Under the pieces are notes generated by a model. The model had not been told where the DNA came from, did no database searches, and saw only the letters and a list, made by a program, of their open reading frames with translations. Positions 41,983 to 50,415 of a DNA stretch of 64,000 bases are shown piece by piece. Each line of letters opens with the position of its first letter. The first letter of the stretch is position 1. Source of the stretch: Vulcanimicrobiota bacterium (lineage in GTDB: Bacteria > Vulcanimicrobiota > Xenobia > Xenobiales > JADMJV01); assembly GCA_019637395.1 (NCBI GenBank), contig JAHBVR010000003.1, positions 186,001 through 250,000 of the forward strand, in the 5' to 3' direction. The translations under genes and the position numbers were made by a program.

Positions 41983-43299
41983 TCAGAGGTCCGCCTGCTT
42001 CCTTTGTTGCGCCGAGTAGTAGCTCCAGGTGAACTCGCGCCAGTCGCGCGGAGGATTATGGGTAAGAACGGCCGCCAACAACTCTTTTTGACCATTTAAA
42101 ACCGGTGCGATATCGCTGCTCAACCCCCGCAAATAGGCCATATCCACCTCTTTGCGCGCCAGATTGGTGCGGGCCACCCAGGCCTCCACGTTGGTCAATC
42201 CGACGCCCGCCAGAGAGAACATTCCGAGCAAGAACAGGCGAGCGCGTAACCACTGAGGACTGCGTCCCTGGGCCAGGGCCCAGCAACACAAGACCAGGGT
42301 GGCTACGATGCCGACCAGAGTGGCCAGCACATAAGCTCGAGTGAGGGTCAGCCCAAAATGCTGCACATACAGAATCATACGCTGAGTGGAGGAAGCCACC
42401 AGTCCAAAGGTAAGCAGCAACAACCCCTGGGAGGCCAGCACGGCGCCACGCCCGTTTTCGGTGCGATAAGTAGCCCCGTGGACCCAAACCACCAGCGCCA
42501 CCACCAACAAAGTGGCCAGGCAGAGTTCGAAGAAACCATGCCGGGCGTATCCGGCCAGGGTCATCCCGGCCGGCGCCAGGCCGGCGAATAAATAGCGAGC
42601 CTGACAGCCCAGAAAGGTAAGGAAGAGCAGGTTGGTGGCCTGCAGCGCCACCGTCCAGCTGGCCGCATCACCGGTGCCGTCGCGTTGCGGAGAGGAGATG
42701 TTGGCGTCAAAGCGGGCTTCCAGCCAGATGGTCCCGGCCAGCCAGGCCCAAAGAGCCCAGCGCAGCAGGCGCGTCAGAGCGAAGCGCCAGTCGCCCAGCC
42801 AGCCGGTCAGGAAGCCCTGAAAGCCCGGGTCGGCTTGTAGAAACAATAATCCAAAGAGCATGAGCAGGGGCAGAGCCATGCCCAGGCCCTTGAGGGTGGA
42901 CGGAGAGAAGCGAGGGAACTGCGAGGTAGCCATATGCGCGGCCTGGCCGGCCGACCCCCGACTGCACAGGCTGGTGGTGGTCAAAGCTTCCATGGGCCGG
43001 GCCAAAGCCACCGTATAAAAGCAGGCCAGAATCAAAGTGGTGAAGCAGAGCGGTGGAGCCAGCCAGTGAACCAGCTCGGCATGATAAAGAAAGGGAGCCG
43101 CCCCCAGGCCGGCCGCTCCCAACCAGAGCCAGTTCGACCAGGCATTGCCGGGGCGTTCCAAGCGCCAGCGCAAGAAGTGGCTGAGAAAGAAGCCAAGAGC
43201 CACCAACAACAGCCAGCCCGGACCGCTTCTCACTCCCCACAATACCGCTTCCACCAGGCTGGCCAGGCTAAGGCAAGAGACCAAAAACCAACGAGACAT
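41983..43299 (-). CDS. DUF4173/DUF4153-like membrane protein
   Basis: The 438 residues have about eleven transmembrane segments and the DUF4173 hallmark GYARHGFFELCLATLL. The last 65 residues form a soluble tail (DMAYLRGLSSDIAPVLNGQKELL). ATG 43299 has GGAGGA just upstream. Its family is of unknown function, often next to PadR regulators. It is the first gene of the six-gene head-group operon, with the double-dyad operator starting 18 bases upstream. Confidence 0.8.
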   Translation of the reverse strand: MSRWFLVSCLSLASLVEAVLWGVRSGPGWLLLVALGFFLSHFLRWRLERPGNAWSNWLWLGAAGLGAAPFLYHAELVHWLAPPLCFTTLILACFYTVALARPMEALTTTSLCSRGSAGQAAHMATSQFPRFSPSTLKGLGMALPLLMLFGLLFLQADPGFQGFLTGWLGDWRFALTRLLRWALWAWLAGTIWLEARFDANISSPQRDGTGDAASWTVALQATNLLFLTFLGCQARYLFAGLAPAGMTLAGYARHGFFELCLATLLVVALVVWVHGATYRTENGRGAVLASQGLLLLTFGLVASSTQRMILYVQHFGLTLTRAYVLATLVGIVATLVLCCWALAQGRSPQWLRARLFLLGMFSLAGVGLTNVEAWVARTNLARKEVDMAYLRGLSSDIAPVLNGQKELLAAVLTHNPPRDWREFTWSYYSAQQRKQADL

Positions 43300-43316
43300 C
43301 GTCGTCCTCCGCGCTC

Positions 43317-43358
43317 ACTTTGCGATACAAAGTAGATATATACTTTGTATCGCAAAGT
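43317..43358. promoter_or_regulatory. Double dyad in the promoter of the head-group operon
   Basis: Two copies of ACTTTG-N5-CAAAGT, at 43317-43333 and 43342-43358, form together a perfect 18-base inverted repeat separated by six bases (GATATA). Such tandem dyads suit two dimers of a PadR- or GntR-like repressor. It lies between the DUF4173 gene and the divergent Cys-rich gene and could control both. Confidence 0.65.
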
Positions 43359-43409
43359 TCTTTTTCGTGCAAGGTGGAACTAAAAATCCTCTGGTGAGTT
43401 GGCCCTGGT

Positions 43410-43727
43410 GTGAAGCTCTGGCTGGTCCTTATCTCGCTTCTTCTGGGCTGGTCCCTGTGGCAGCCGGATTCGTCCTGTTGTTGCCGGGTCATCAGTGCTT
43501 CCAGTTGCTCTTGCGGACCGCAGCTCTGCCCGTGCCCGCCCTCCGACGAGGAGCGCGCTCTCAACCTGGCGCTCTTGCCCCCCATCGTGCTGTCTTCCGG
43601 AACTCCCGTTCCCCAGGGACCTTCCCTGGGAGTCGACCCGGCGGCCGACGCCTACCGCTCGCCGCGCCTGGCTTCTCCCGACATCCCGGAGCGCCGCCCC
43701 CGCGCTCCCCCGCCCGTTCTCAGTTGA
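43410..43727 (+). CDS. Small secreted Cys-rich protein
   Basis: The 105 residues begin at GTG 43410 with a hydrophobic signal-like N-terminus (KLWLVLISLLLGWSLW), followed by a Cys cluster (SSCCCRVISASSCSCG, then CPCPP; nine Cys in about 25 residues). The rest is a Pro/Ala-rich tail. No lipobox is clear. The cluster suggests metal binding or disulfides outside the cell. It is followed, 41 bases on, by another Cys-rich exported protein; the pair may be co-transcribed. Confidence 0.55.
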   Translation: MKLWLVLISLLLGWSLWQPDSSCCCRVISASSCSCGPQLCPCPPSDEERALNLALLPPIVLSSGTPVPQGPSLGVDPAADAYRSPRLASPDIPERRPRAPPPVLS

Positions 43728-43768
43728 CCAGTAGAACCCGATCGATCATTTTTAGGAGGACTTTTTTC

Positions 43769-44017
43769 ATGAAAACCATGCTTATTTCCGTACTGGCACT
43801 GACCGGCTTTGCTTTTGCCGAGCCCGCGACGGCCAGCCTGCCCAGCCCTAGCACGCCGCCGGCGGTGAAGGTGAGCGCGCCCGATTGCTGCCAGCCGCAG
43901 GCCGACTGCTGCAAACCCGGCGCCGCTTGTTGCGACGAAAAAACGGAGCCCAAGGCGAACGATTGCTGTGCGCCCGGAGCCGCTTGTTGCGTACCCGGGG
44001 CCGCCTGCTGCAAGTAG
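43769..44017 (+). CDS. Exported CC-repeat (putative metal-binding) protein
   Basis: ATG 43769 has AGGAGGA (43754-43760) upstream, so it is the real start although the frame is open further upstream. The 82 residues start with a signal peptide (MKTMLISVLALTGFAFA), then carry six CC pairs in 45 residues: CCQPQADCC, CCKPGAACC, and after an acidic/basic linker CCAPGAACC, CCVPGAACC. The pattern CC-x-P-x-A-x-CC recurs. A role in binding Cu, Zn or similar soft metals in the periplasm is inferred. A strong terminator follows. Confidence 0.75.
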   Translation: MKTMLISVLALTGFAFAEPATASLPSPSTPPAVKVSAPDCCQPQADCCKPGAACCDEKTEPKANDCCAPGAACCVPGAACCK

Positions 44018-44029
44018 CGCCCGGCTTGG

Positions 44030-44059
44030 GAGCCCCCCGTCGGGGGGCTCTTTTTTTTT
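44030..44059 (+). terminator. Intrinsic terminator after the CC-repeat gene
   Basis: GAGCCCCCC and GGGGGGCTC make a nine-base-pair stem with a three-base loop, followed by nine T residues. It closes the Cys-rich transcription unit. Confidence 0.9.
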
Positions 44060-44095
44060 CAGCAATTTTTTGTGAGCCGACGGTATGCTCGCTCT

Positions 44096-44851
44096 ATGGA
44101 CATTCGCAATCAATATTCGTTTTCGCAAAACAACTTCGTGGGCCAGACGGCCAGCCGCGCCATGACCAATCTGGTGGTGGCCAACGCCGCCAACGGCGAA
44201 CCGGTGGTCAAGCCCTGCAAGCCTGACAGCTTCATCCCCGTCAGCGACCACCTGGCTCTGGCCCACCGTCCCAACGCCGAAAGCGACTGGCAGCCCGTGC
44301 GCAGCCTGGCTCAGTTCCAAGAAATCGCGAAGAACACGCCGGCCGAGCAGCTCGGGCAGAATTTGGGCGTGTGGACCGACAAGAAAAGCTTCTGGATCTT
44401 CGGCAAGCGCGACGGCCTGCCGCAAAACAGCGAAGTGAAGACCTTCGCTCAGCGCTGGGAGGGCATGCAGACGACCGTCACTCGCCCGCTGGTCGATAAA
44501 GGCTTCCGCCTGGGCGACACGCCCTCGGCCGACGTCATCCAGTGCCAGGTCGGACTGGACGCCGCTCGAATCACCATCGATCCCAAGTCTTTTGAGGTCA
44601 AAACGGGCACCTACCCGGACAAGGAAGTGGGTTTCTTCCACGAGGTCGGCAAGGTCAGTCAGCACGACATCTACCTGCCCAAGGGACTCGGCCAGCCGGC
44701 CGAGGTCATCAGCAACGGGGGTGAAGCGTCGCTGCTCGATGCCAGTCGCCCGGACCTCTTCAACCAGGGTGGCGCGGCCATGTATGTGATGCCCAAGGTG
44801 CTGGCTCCCGGCCAGCCCGACCCCTCCGCCCAGTTCCACACCTTCGGATAA
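44096..44851 (+). CDS. Protein of unknown function, soluble
   Basis: The 251 residues begin MDIRNQYSFSQNNFVGQTASRAM and have no signal peptide. A GTG at 44072 in the same frame is possible but less natural, as MSRRYARS would precede the same start. The sequence has scattered short strands (NLGVWTDKKSFWIFGKRDG, IQCQVGLDAARITID). No family is recognised. It is free-standing between two terminator-bounded units. Confidence 0.65.
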   Translation: MDIRNQYSFSQNNFVGQTASRAMTNLVVANAANGEPVVKPCKPDSFIPVSDHLALAHRPNAESDWQPVRSLAQFQEIAKNTPAEQLGQNLGVWTDKKSFWIFGKRDGLPQNSEVKTFAQRWEGMQTTVTRPLVDKGFRLGDTPSADVIQCQVGLDAARITIDPKSFEVKTGTYPDKEVGFFHEVGKVSQHDIYLPKGLGQPAEVISNGGEASLLDASRPDLFNQGGAAMYVMPKVLAPGQPDPSAQFHTFG

Positions 44852-44968
44852 AAGCAAAACGTTAACAATCGTTTTACATTCCGTCAGTACCAGAGGACTC
44901 TGCTTGAGTCGAATTTTTACATCCGGGCCTATGCTGTTAAACAGACAAGCAAGCCCTGGAGGTGACCG

Positions 44969-45922
44969 ATGTATCAAGCAACCATTACCACTCTGCAACT
45001 GAACGCCAATCCCGGCGCGGGTGCTTCTCCCTCGGTCGGAATGCCGCTGCTCGATTCTTCGGTCTCGCAGCGCTGCCTGGGCTTGAACAATATGGCCGGA
45101 ATGCAGTTGCCCGGGGCGGGCCTGGCCGGCTTCACCAATAGCGGCTACAACGTTGACCCCTCGATGCTGCTGACCCAGCAGATGATGACGATGGAATTGA
45201 TGCTGGATATGATGGCCTTGATGCTCGGGGCCGGCGGCGGCCTGCCCAACGCCCTGGGTATGAATCCCAACGCCTCGGGCGGTCTGGGCGCTCCGGGCGG
45301 CGTCTCTGGTGGCGGTGGCGGTGGCGGCGCTTCCAACGTCGGCGGTGGTCAGGGCGTGCAGAACTTTGACGCGGCCAAGCCCATCAACACCAACGTCGAT
45401 CAAATCGTCAATGCCCTCGATCCCGGCTATCGCGAATACGCCAAGAAAAGCTTCCCTCTGATCTTGGGTGAGTGCCAAAAGCAGGGGGTCACCGATAAGC
45501 AGCAGATCGCCTACATCCTGGCCACCACCGTGCACGAGTCGGGCGCCGGCAAATATATGGAAGAAATCGCTTCCGGGTCGGCCTACGAAGGCCGCAAAGA
45601 CCTGGGCAACAATCAATCGGGCGACGGCGTGCGCTACAAAGGCCGCGGTTTTGTGCAAATCACCGGTCGCAACAATTACACCAACTGGTCCAAGAAATTG
45701 GGAATTGACCTGGTGGGCAACCCGGAGCAGGCCGAGCGGCCGGAAATCGCCGCCCGCATCCTGGTCCAGGGCATGAAAGAAGGCTCTTTCACCGGCAAAA
45801 AGCTGTCTGATTACATCGGCGGCGGCAAACAAGATTTCGAAGGCGCCCGCCGCATCGTCAACGGCACCGACAAAGCCGGCACCTTCGCCGCCACCGCTCG
45901 CAAAATTCTGGCCGTTTTATAA
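44969..45922 (+). CDS. GH19-like peptidoglycan/chitin hydrolase with Met-rich N-terminus
   Basis: ATG 44969 has GGAGGTGA upstream. Residues 1-140 are low complexity: a Met/Leu-rich QQMMTMELMLDMMALML patch and a glycine-rich linker near 105-130. The C-terminal domain (about 145-317) is GH19-like: the catalytic motif is TTVHESG (His189, Glu190), then GDGVRYKGRGFVQITGRNNY, and DLVGNPEQAERP. It should cut peptidoglycan or chitin; endolysin-like GH19 domains are often phage-derived. No signal peptide is visible. Confidence 0.85.
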   Translation: MYQATITTLQLNANPGAGASPSVGMPLLDSSVSQRCLGLNNMAGMQLPGAGLAGFTNSGYNVDPSMLLTQQMMTMELMLDMMALMLGAGGGLPNALGMNPNASGGLGAPGGVSGGGGGGGASNVGGGQGVQNFDAAKPINTNVDQIVNALDPGYREYAKKSFPLILGECQKQGVTDKQQIAYILATTVHESGAGKYMEEIASGSAYEGRKDLGNNQSGDGVRYKGRGFVQITGRNNYTNWSKKLGIDLVGNPEQAERPEIAARILVQGMKEGSFTGKKLSDYIGGGKQDFEGARRIVNGTDKAGTFAATARKILAVL

Positions 45923-45947
45923 ATCCGCACAACTAAGACTTTAGGAG

Positions 45948-45985
45948 TAGTAAAAAAGCCCTGATTAGCAGGGCTTTTTTTACTA
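45948..45985. terminator. Bidirectional-looking intrinsic terminator
   Basis: The stem GCCCTG/CAGGGC has a five-base loop. It is flanked by an A-run on the left and a T-run on the right, and TAGT/ACTA extends the symmetry. It lies after the GH19 gene and can stop transcription in both directions. Confidence 0.9.
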
Positions 45986-46021
45986 TAGGGAGTCTGCTGG
46001 TCCGCTTGGAAATTGCCGGTT

Positions 46022-46507
46022 ATGCGAAAACCGACTCACGCTTTGCTGTGCCTGTTGACCGCGACCGCCCTGGCCACTCCGATGAAGGTAACCGATGCCC
46101 AAAAAGTGGGCAACTTGCGCCTGGGTTTGGAATCCTCTCAACTCGCGCCGCTGCTGGGCAAGCCCAGCAAAGAAGGCAAGCCCGTGGAGGAGGGAGCCAC
46201 CGGCCTCACGGTCAAGGATCAGACCTTCAAAAAACAGGGAGTGGTAGTCACTCTATCCCGCGAGAAAAAAGCCCGAGTCTGGCGAGTGGAGCGCTTCGTG
46301 GTGACCGCTCCCTGCGCCTGGAAGACCCCGCAGGGCATCGGCGTCGGTTCCACCGACCAGGAAGTGCGCAAGGTCTACGGCCAGTTACTGGACGCCGAAA
46401 GCCAGGCCGCCGGTCAGTTAGTGGTGGGGACGATTTATGACGGCGTCATCTTTCATATAAAAAAGGGCAAAGTCGAATCGATTTTCGTCGGCGCGGCTGC
46501 CGAATAG
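46022..46507 (+). CDS. Exported small protein of unknown function
   Basis: Starting at ATG 46022, the 161 residues begin with a signal peptide (MRKPTHALLCLLTATALATP). The body consists of two similar half-units: an early NLRLGLESSQLAPLLGKPSKEG and a later GIGVGSTDQEVRKVYGQLL, the repeat pattern (G-x-S-x-x-x-V) of SmpA/OmlA-like or related envelope proteins. No closer family is assigned. It ends three bases before the convergent membrane-protein gene. Confidence 0.6.
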   Translation: MRKPTHALLCLLTATALATPMKVTDAQKVGNLRLGLESSQLAPLLGKPSKEGKPVEEGATGLTVKDQTFKKQGVVVTLSREKKARVWRVERFVVTAPCAWKTPQGIGVGSTDQEVRKVYGQLLDAESQAAGQLVVGTIYDGVIFHIKKGKVESIFVGAAAE

Positions 46508-46510
46508 GCG

Positions 46511-48241
46511 CTACAATGCCCAGAACGGCAAAAAATAGGCACGTGCACAGGCCGGCCAGCTCACCCCGAGGCGTCGCCAATCCTCGTTCAAGCTAGCATT
46601 GGAGGGATGGTAAAACTCGCTGCGAGCCAGCTCGCGCCGAGCGCCGGCGCGGTCGCCCTGGGAACGGGAAAGCCCGGCCAGGGACTGATACGCGTAGGCG
46701 AATTGCGGATAATCCTGCAAGCTGCGTAGCCAGCAGCCGCGCGCCTCGAAAGGCTGACCCTGGCGCACAAAGGCGTAACCACGTTGATAGTCCACTAGGA
46801 AGACCGGCTCCCGCGGTTTGGGAAAAACCGTCGCCAGTTCGCGCCGGCAATAAAACTCACCGGTCAGACCCTGATATAAACATGTCCAGGCCGTCGACTT
46901 GCGCAATTCCGAGCTGAGAGCGGGAGCGTCGTAAGCAATTCGATTGATGGCCACCGCCTGCACTTGATAGCGGTCTAGCTGCCCAAGCGCGGCCGGACCT
47001 CCGGCCAGAATTGCAAAGTAATCTTGGATAAGTTCGGTTCGACGATAAACCTGGTCGCCGCGACTGTCCAGGAAGACCTTTTGCCGGCCCTGGAAATTCC
47101 ACAGATAATAACCCGCGGCGTTCATATCCGTAAAAACTCGCAATTCGTTCGGGCCGGCGGCCGCCAGAAGTGCCGCCGTCTCGTTGAAAGACTCCCGACG
47201 AATCAGACCCTGCAAAGGCCAGCGCAAGCAGAGCAGACCGACCAGGGCAGGCAGGCCGAGAACGACTGACAGCAACGAGCAAACGGTTTCCGCCGCAGCC
47301 GGCAAGCGCAAGGCAATCCAGGGAGTCAGCGCCGAGCAGAGCTGAAATTGGTGGCGGTAGGTATGCGTCATAAGCCAACCACATGCCAGCGTCACCAGCA
47401 GGGGCGTTAGCTCTCCTCGTCGCGCCCGCCCCAGCGCTCCCAGGATGGAGAACGCCAGCAAAAGCCACGCCTGCCAGGTACCAGCCCAATCCCACCGGGG
47501 CGCCTGAACTTCCAGGATAATGTCGCGCCATATCGTCTTGACCAGCAAGAAGTGAATCGGATAGTAGACGGCTTCCCAACCCTGAGGATTGCAAAAGGGG
47601 GCCAATGTACACAACGGCAGGACTTTCCACCAAAGCCAGTCAGACTTTCGTCCTTGGCGCCAACCTTCCAGTCCCTGGCCCACGGCATAAAGGCCCAATA
47701 ACAAGAGACCGGCCAGCGCGGCCACGTGCAGATTGAACCAGACCACCATCACCGGCGGCAGCAGCCAGAGGGCGCGGGTTTGGCCGGAGCGCGCGCGTTC
47801 CAGCAAGAGCACCCAGAGTGCGGTCAACAAAAAACTGACGGTCGCCGGGCGAAAGCTCACGCTCTCACACCAAATCGAGGAAGTCAGCATCACCAGCAAC
47901 CAGATTTCGGCCGGCCGCCGTCCCCACAGCGGCACCGCGACCAGAGCGGCTGCCCCCAGCAAGACGGCGCTACGCAATAAAATCAGGCCGTTCCAGCCGG
48001 CCAACCGATAGACCGGATAAAGCAGCGCTTGAAAAAGCCAGTCGATGCGCACCCAGTGCTGCTGAGCCTCGGTAAAAGAATAGGGATCGCGTAACTCCAG
48101 GCCGTGTTGCCACAGTCGCTGTCCCGCCGCCAGGTGCCACCATATGTCGGTTTCCGCTCCCAGCACCGGAGCCAAACTCCATTGCAGCAGCAGCAAAAAC
48201 AATCCGACGCCCAGACACCAGCCGATTCTGTTCAGCGACAC
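46511..48241 (-). CDS. GT-C-like multi-pass membrane protein, paralogue A
   Basis: The 576 residues start at GTG 48241 (SLNRIGWCLGVGLFLLLLQW), which overlaps the methyltransferase stop by ten bases; earlier candidate starts run through that gene. About ten or eleven transmembrane segments are followed by a soluble C-terminal domain of TPR-like character that ends PFWAL. The early motif ETDIWWHLAAGQRLWQHGLELRDPYSF is the first-loop pattern of this family, and DMNAAGYYLWNFQGRQKVFLDSR lies in the large external loop. It is about 575 residues, as in its paralogue at 59523, with which it shares motifs throughout. Glycosyl-transfer function is a guess. Confidence 0.75.
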   Translation of the reverse strand: MSLNRIGWCLGVGLFLLLLQWSLAPVLGAETDIWWHLAAGQRLWQHGLELRDPYSFTEAQQHWVRIDWLFQALLYPVYRLAGWNGLILLRSAVLLGAAALVAVPLWGRRPAEIWLLVMLTSSIWCESVSFRPATVSFLLTALWVLLLERARSGQTRALWLLPPVMVVWFNLHVAALAGLLLLGLYAVGQGLEGWRQGRKSDWLWWKVLPLCTLAPFCNPQGWEAVYYPIHFLLVKTIWRDIILEVQAPRWDWAGTWQAWLLLAFSILGALGRARRGELTPLLVTLACGWLMTHTYRHQFQLCSALTPWIALRLPAAAETVCSLLSVVLGLPALVGLLCLRWPLQGLIRRESFNETAALLAAAGPNELRVFTDMNAAGYYLWNFQGRQKVFLDSRGDQVYRRTELIQDYFAILAGGPAALGQLDRYQVQAVAINRIAYDAPALSSELRKSTAWTCLYQGLTGEFYCRRELATVFPKPREPVFLVDYQRGYAFVRQGQPFEARGCWLRSLQDYPQFAYAYQSLAGLSRSQGDRAGARRELARSEFYHPSNASLNEDWRRLGVSWPACARAYFLPFWAL

Positions 48242-48858
48242 GGTTCGAAACAAGCCACGAAATGAAGGCCGGAATCGAAGAGCCCGGCGAAGGGCGCTGG
48301 ATAGAGCCGCAGTTGCTCTTGCCAATGCACCGCGGAAAACCTCAGGTCGGCGCCCAGGCGGCGCCATTGCTCGCGGGAAAGGTAGTTGTAGGGAAGCACC
48401 ACCCCGTGGCCCCAGTTGCCGACGAAATCCATCAGGCGCAGGCGCGCACGGTCCCAACGGCTGTCGCACAGATGGTCCTTGACGACGATGCCCCGGCGGG
48501 CCACGCGCAGGCACTCGCGCAACAACTCCTGAGGCCGTTCGGTGTGGTGGAGCACGTCCACCAGCAGGCAGTAGTCGAAGCTATCGTCTGGAAACGGCAG
48601 TTTCTTCCCGTCAAAGGCCTCTACGGGAATACGTGTGTGGGGACGCACGAGGACATCCACACCGCGCACTTCGGCCAGAGGCAACCTGCGCTGCAGGCAC
48701 TCGGCCACTTCTCCACTCCCGCAGCCCACGTCCAACAACTGCAGAGCCTCGGAGCCGAGCGTATGGCCCAAACACTCCGCCAGGCGTTCCCGGCGCCGGT
48801 TCTGCACCAGCACCTGATGAATACGGCGGAAAGCCCTGCGCAGAAAATCCAATAGCAT
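48232..48858 (-). CDS. Class I SAM-dependent methyltransferase
   Basis: The 208 residues have the AdoMet motif LLDVGCGSGEVAECL, a post-I acidic residue (VRGVDVL), and motif II-III elements (LPFPDDSFDYCLLVDVLHHTERP), which mark the Methyltransf_11 type. A hydroxyl, carboxyl or carbon acceptor is possible; no substrate is suggested. It sits between two membrane protein genes of the same strand, 12 bases after the upstream GT-C-like stop. Confidence 0.88.
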   Translation of the reverse strand: MLLDFLRRAFRRIHQVLVQNRRRERLAECLGHTLGSEALQLLDVGCGSGEVAECLQRRLPLAEVRGVDVLVRPHTRIPVEAFDGKKLPFPDDSFDYCLLVDVLHHTERPQELLRECLRVARRGIVVKDHLCDSRWDRARLRLMDFVGNWGHGVVLPYNYLSREQWRRLGADLRFSAVHWQEQLRLYPAPFAGLFDSGLHFVACFEPCR

Positions 48859-48870
48859 GCCTTGAGTCCA

Positions 48871-50415
48871 CTACGAGGTGCCGGGACGCGCGCCTGCCTG
48901 GCCCCGACGACGCAGGAGATGGAGAATGGACACCCGCTGCACCAGCTCATAGTCGCGAGCCAATAGCTCGTAAAACTGCTGCTGAAGCGCATTGAAATGA
49001 GCGGGCTGGAGATTTCTCTCGCGAGCGGCGGTGGTGCCGTCGACGGGAATGTAGATCATCCAGCCGACCTGGCGCCGGGCCAAAATCTGGGCCGCTCGCT
49101 CGGCTTCGGGCAATCCCACCTCGGTGGGATAGAGGACCGGCTCGGGCAGGGGATTGGGCATCTTCCACAGACTGTAAAGGGACGGCGAATAAGGCCAGCA
49201 CACCACTTCCTGCCCGCGCACGCGGATGTCCTCCAACCAGCTTCCCAAGACCTGGTGCCCCAGGCGTTGATTGGGATCGTCGGTCCAGTAAGAACCTGCG
49301 GGAGTGTCCACGGCCCAACAGTTATCCCGCAAATATAGCCAGCCGTGAAGTCCCCAGAAGGCCACTAAAGTGCTTGCCAGCAACCAGCGCCAGCGTCGAA
49401 AGCCGGCCCAATGGGACAGCTCCCAAATTATACAGGGAAAGCCCAACGGCAAAAGATAGGCGCAATAGTGCAGGGTTTGCCGATTGCGATTGGCCAGAGC
49501 CAGCACGATCAGCCCGAGCAGTAATACTTGCTGAGAGCGCTGTTCAGGATGTCGGGCCCGCCAGCATCCTGACACCACCAGCAACGGCAACGCATTGTAT
49601 TTTAGCCCCCGCCAAAAAACCAGCAACCAGGCGTAGCACCAACCGCAGGGGTCGGCTTGCCAGGAACTGAGTTGAGCGGCCTCCAGGCTGGGCGCCAACT
49701 CGCTCCAAGAATAGGCGAAGTTGGCCGAGCTTTGATGGCCGCGCATAAACAGAACGTTTTGCTCGAGTACCTGACCGGCCCAGGGCAGGAAGGGCAACCA
49801 GAGCACCAGGCTGGTCATCAGCAAAGCCCCTATCACCCGGCGCAGGCCTGGTGGCCGCCAGCGTAACCAGACGGCGCCGACGAGAAGACAGCCGGCCAGC
49901 CCTTCCGACTGAAGGCTCCAACCGGCCAGGGCCACTCCAGCACCCAACCACGGAGCGGCGGTGCGGCGTCCCTCCACCCAGGCGCGCGCGGAGGCTACCG
50001 CCAGGGTGTAGCAGAAAAGGCTAAACCAGTGGTAGTTCAGGATAGGAATCTCCAAAAGTCCCAGCACCGCCCAACACAGCCAGACCAGCACCCGATTCAG
50101 CCCGGTCAGCGGTCGGGCCAGTTCCCAAACCAGCAAGCCCTGCAGAGCGGCCAACAGACCCATCAGCGAACGCGTACCCAACTGCCCGTCGCCCCACAGC
50201 CAGAACCACGGCACGGTCAAGCAGTAGCTACCCGGGCTCACGTGCGTCAGCCAGTCGCGGTAGGGCCACTCGCCACGCAGCCAGTGCTGGGCGCCCAGCA
50301 CCACATAGGCTTCGTCATTCATCCAGGTCGAGGGCCAATTTTGATACGCCGGCCAGATCAGCAGCAGATGGAGGAAAAGCAGCGCCAGTCCGAGAGCCGG
50401 CTTAGAACGAGTCAT
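48871..50415 (-). CDS. GT-C-like glycosyltransferase membrane protein
   Basis: ATG 50415 overlaps the upstream stop (ATGA), giving 514 residues; a longer frame upstream covers that gene and is rejected. About ten to twelve transmembrane segments and an early loop with acidic residues (WMNDEAYVVLGAQHWLRGEWPYRDW, where Asp/Glu follow the first helix) are typical of PMT/ArnT-type glycosyltransferases that use polyprenyl-phosphate sugars. HVSPGSYCLTVPWFW follows. It is the second gene of a leftward cluster, with a methyltransferase and paralogue A. The target is unknown. Confidence 0.75.
   Translation of the reverse strand: MTRSKPALGLALLFLHLLLIWPAYQNWPSTWMNDEAYVVLGAQHWLRGEWPYRDWLTHVSPGSYCLTVPWFWLWGDGQLGTRSLMGLLAALQGLLVWELARPLTGLNRVLVWLCWAVLGLLEIPILNYHWFSLFCYTLAVASARAWVEGRRTAAPWLGAGVALAGWSLQSEGLAGCLLVGAVWLRWRPPGLRRVIGALLMTSLVLWLPFLPWAGQVLEQNVLFMRGHQSSANFAYSWSELAPSLEAAQLSSWQADPCGWCYAWLLVFWRGLKYNALPLLVVSGCWRARHPEQRSQQVLLLGLIVLALANRNRQTLHYCAYLLPLGFPCIIWELSHWAGFRRWRWLLASTLVAFWGLHGWLYLRDNCWAVDTPAGSYWTDDPNQRLGHQVLGSWLEDIRVRGQEVVCWPYSPSLYSLWKMPNPLPEPVLYPTEVGLPEAERAAQILARRQVGWMIYIPVDGTTAARERNLQPAHFNALQQQFYELLARDYELVQRVSILHLLRRRGQAGARPGTS

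Noticed and set aside
43652-45832. Long leftward open frame of 726 codons
   Set aside because: It covers the terminator at 44030 and three rightward genes with clear Shine-Dalgarno sites, signal peptide or GH19 motifs. The frame is open because of high-GC codon bias.
48244-48514. N-terminal extension of paralogue A
   Set aside because: The extra 90 residues are Pro/Arg/Gly-rich shadow of the methyltransferase gene, and GTG 48241 gives a start matching paralogue B.
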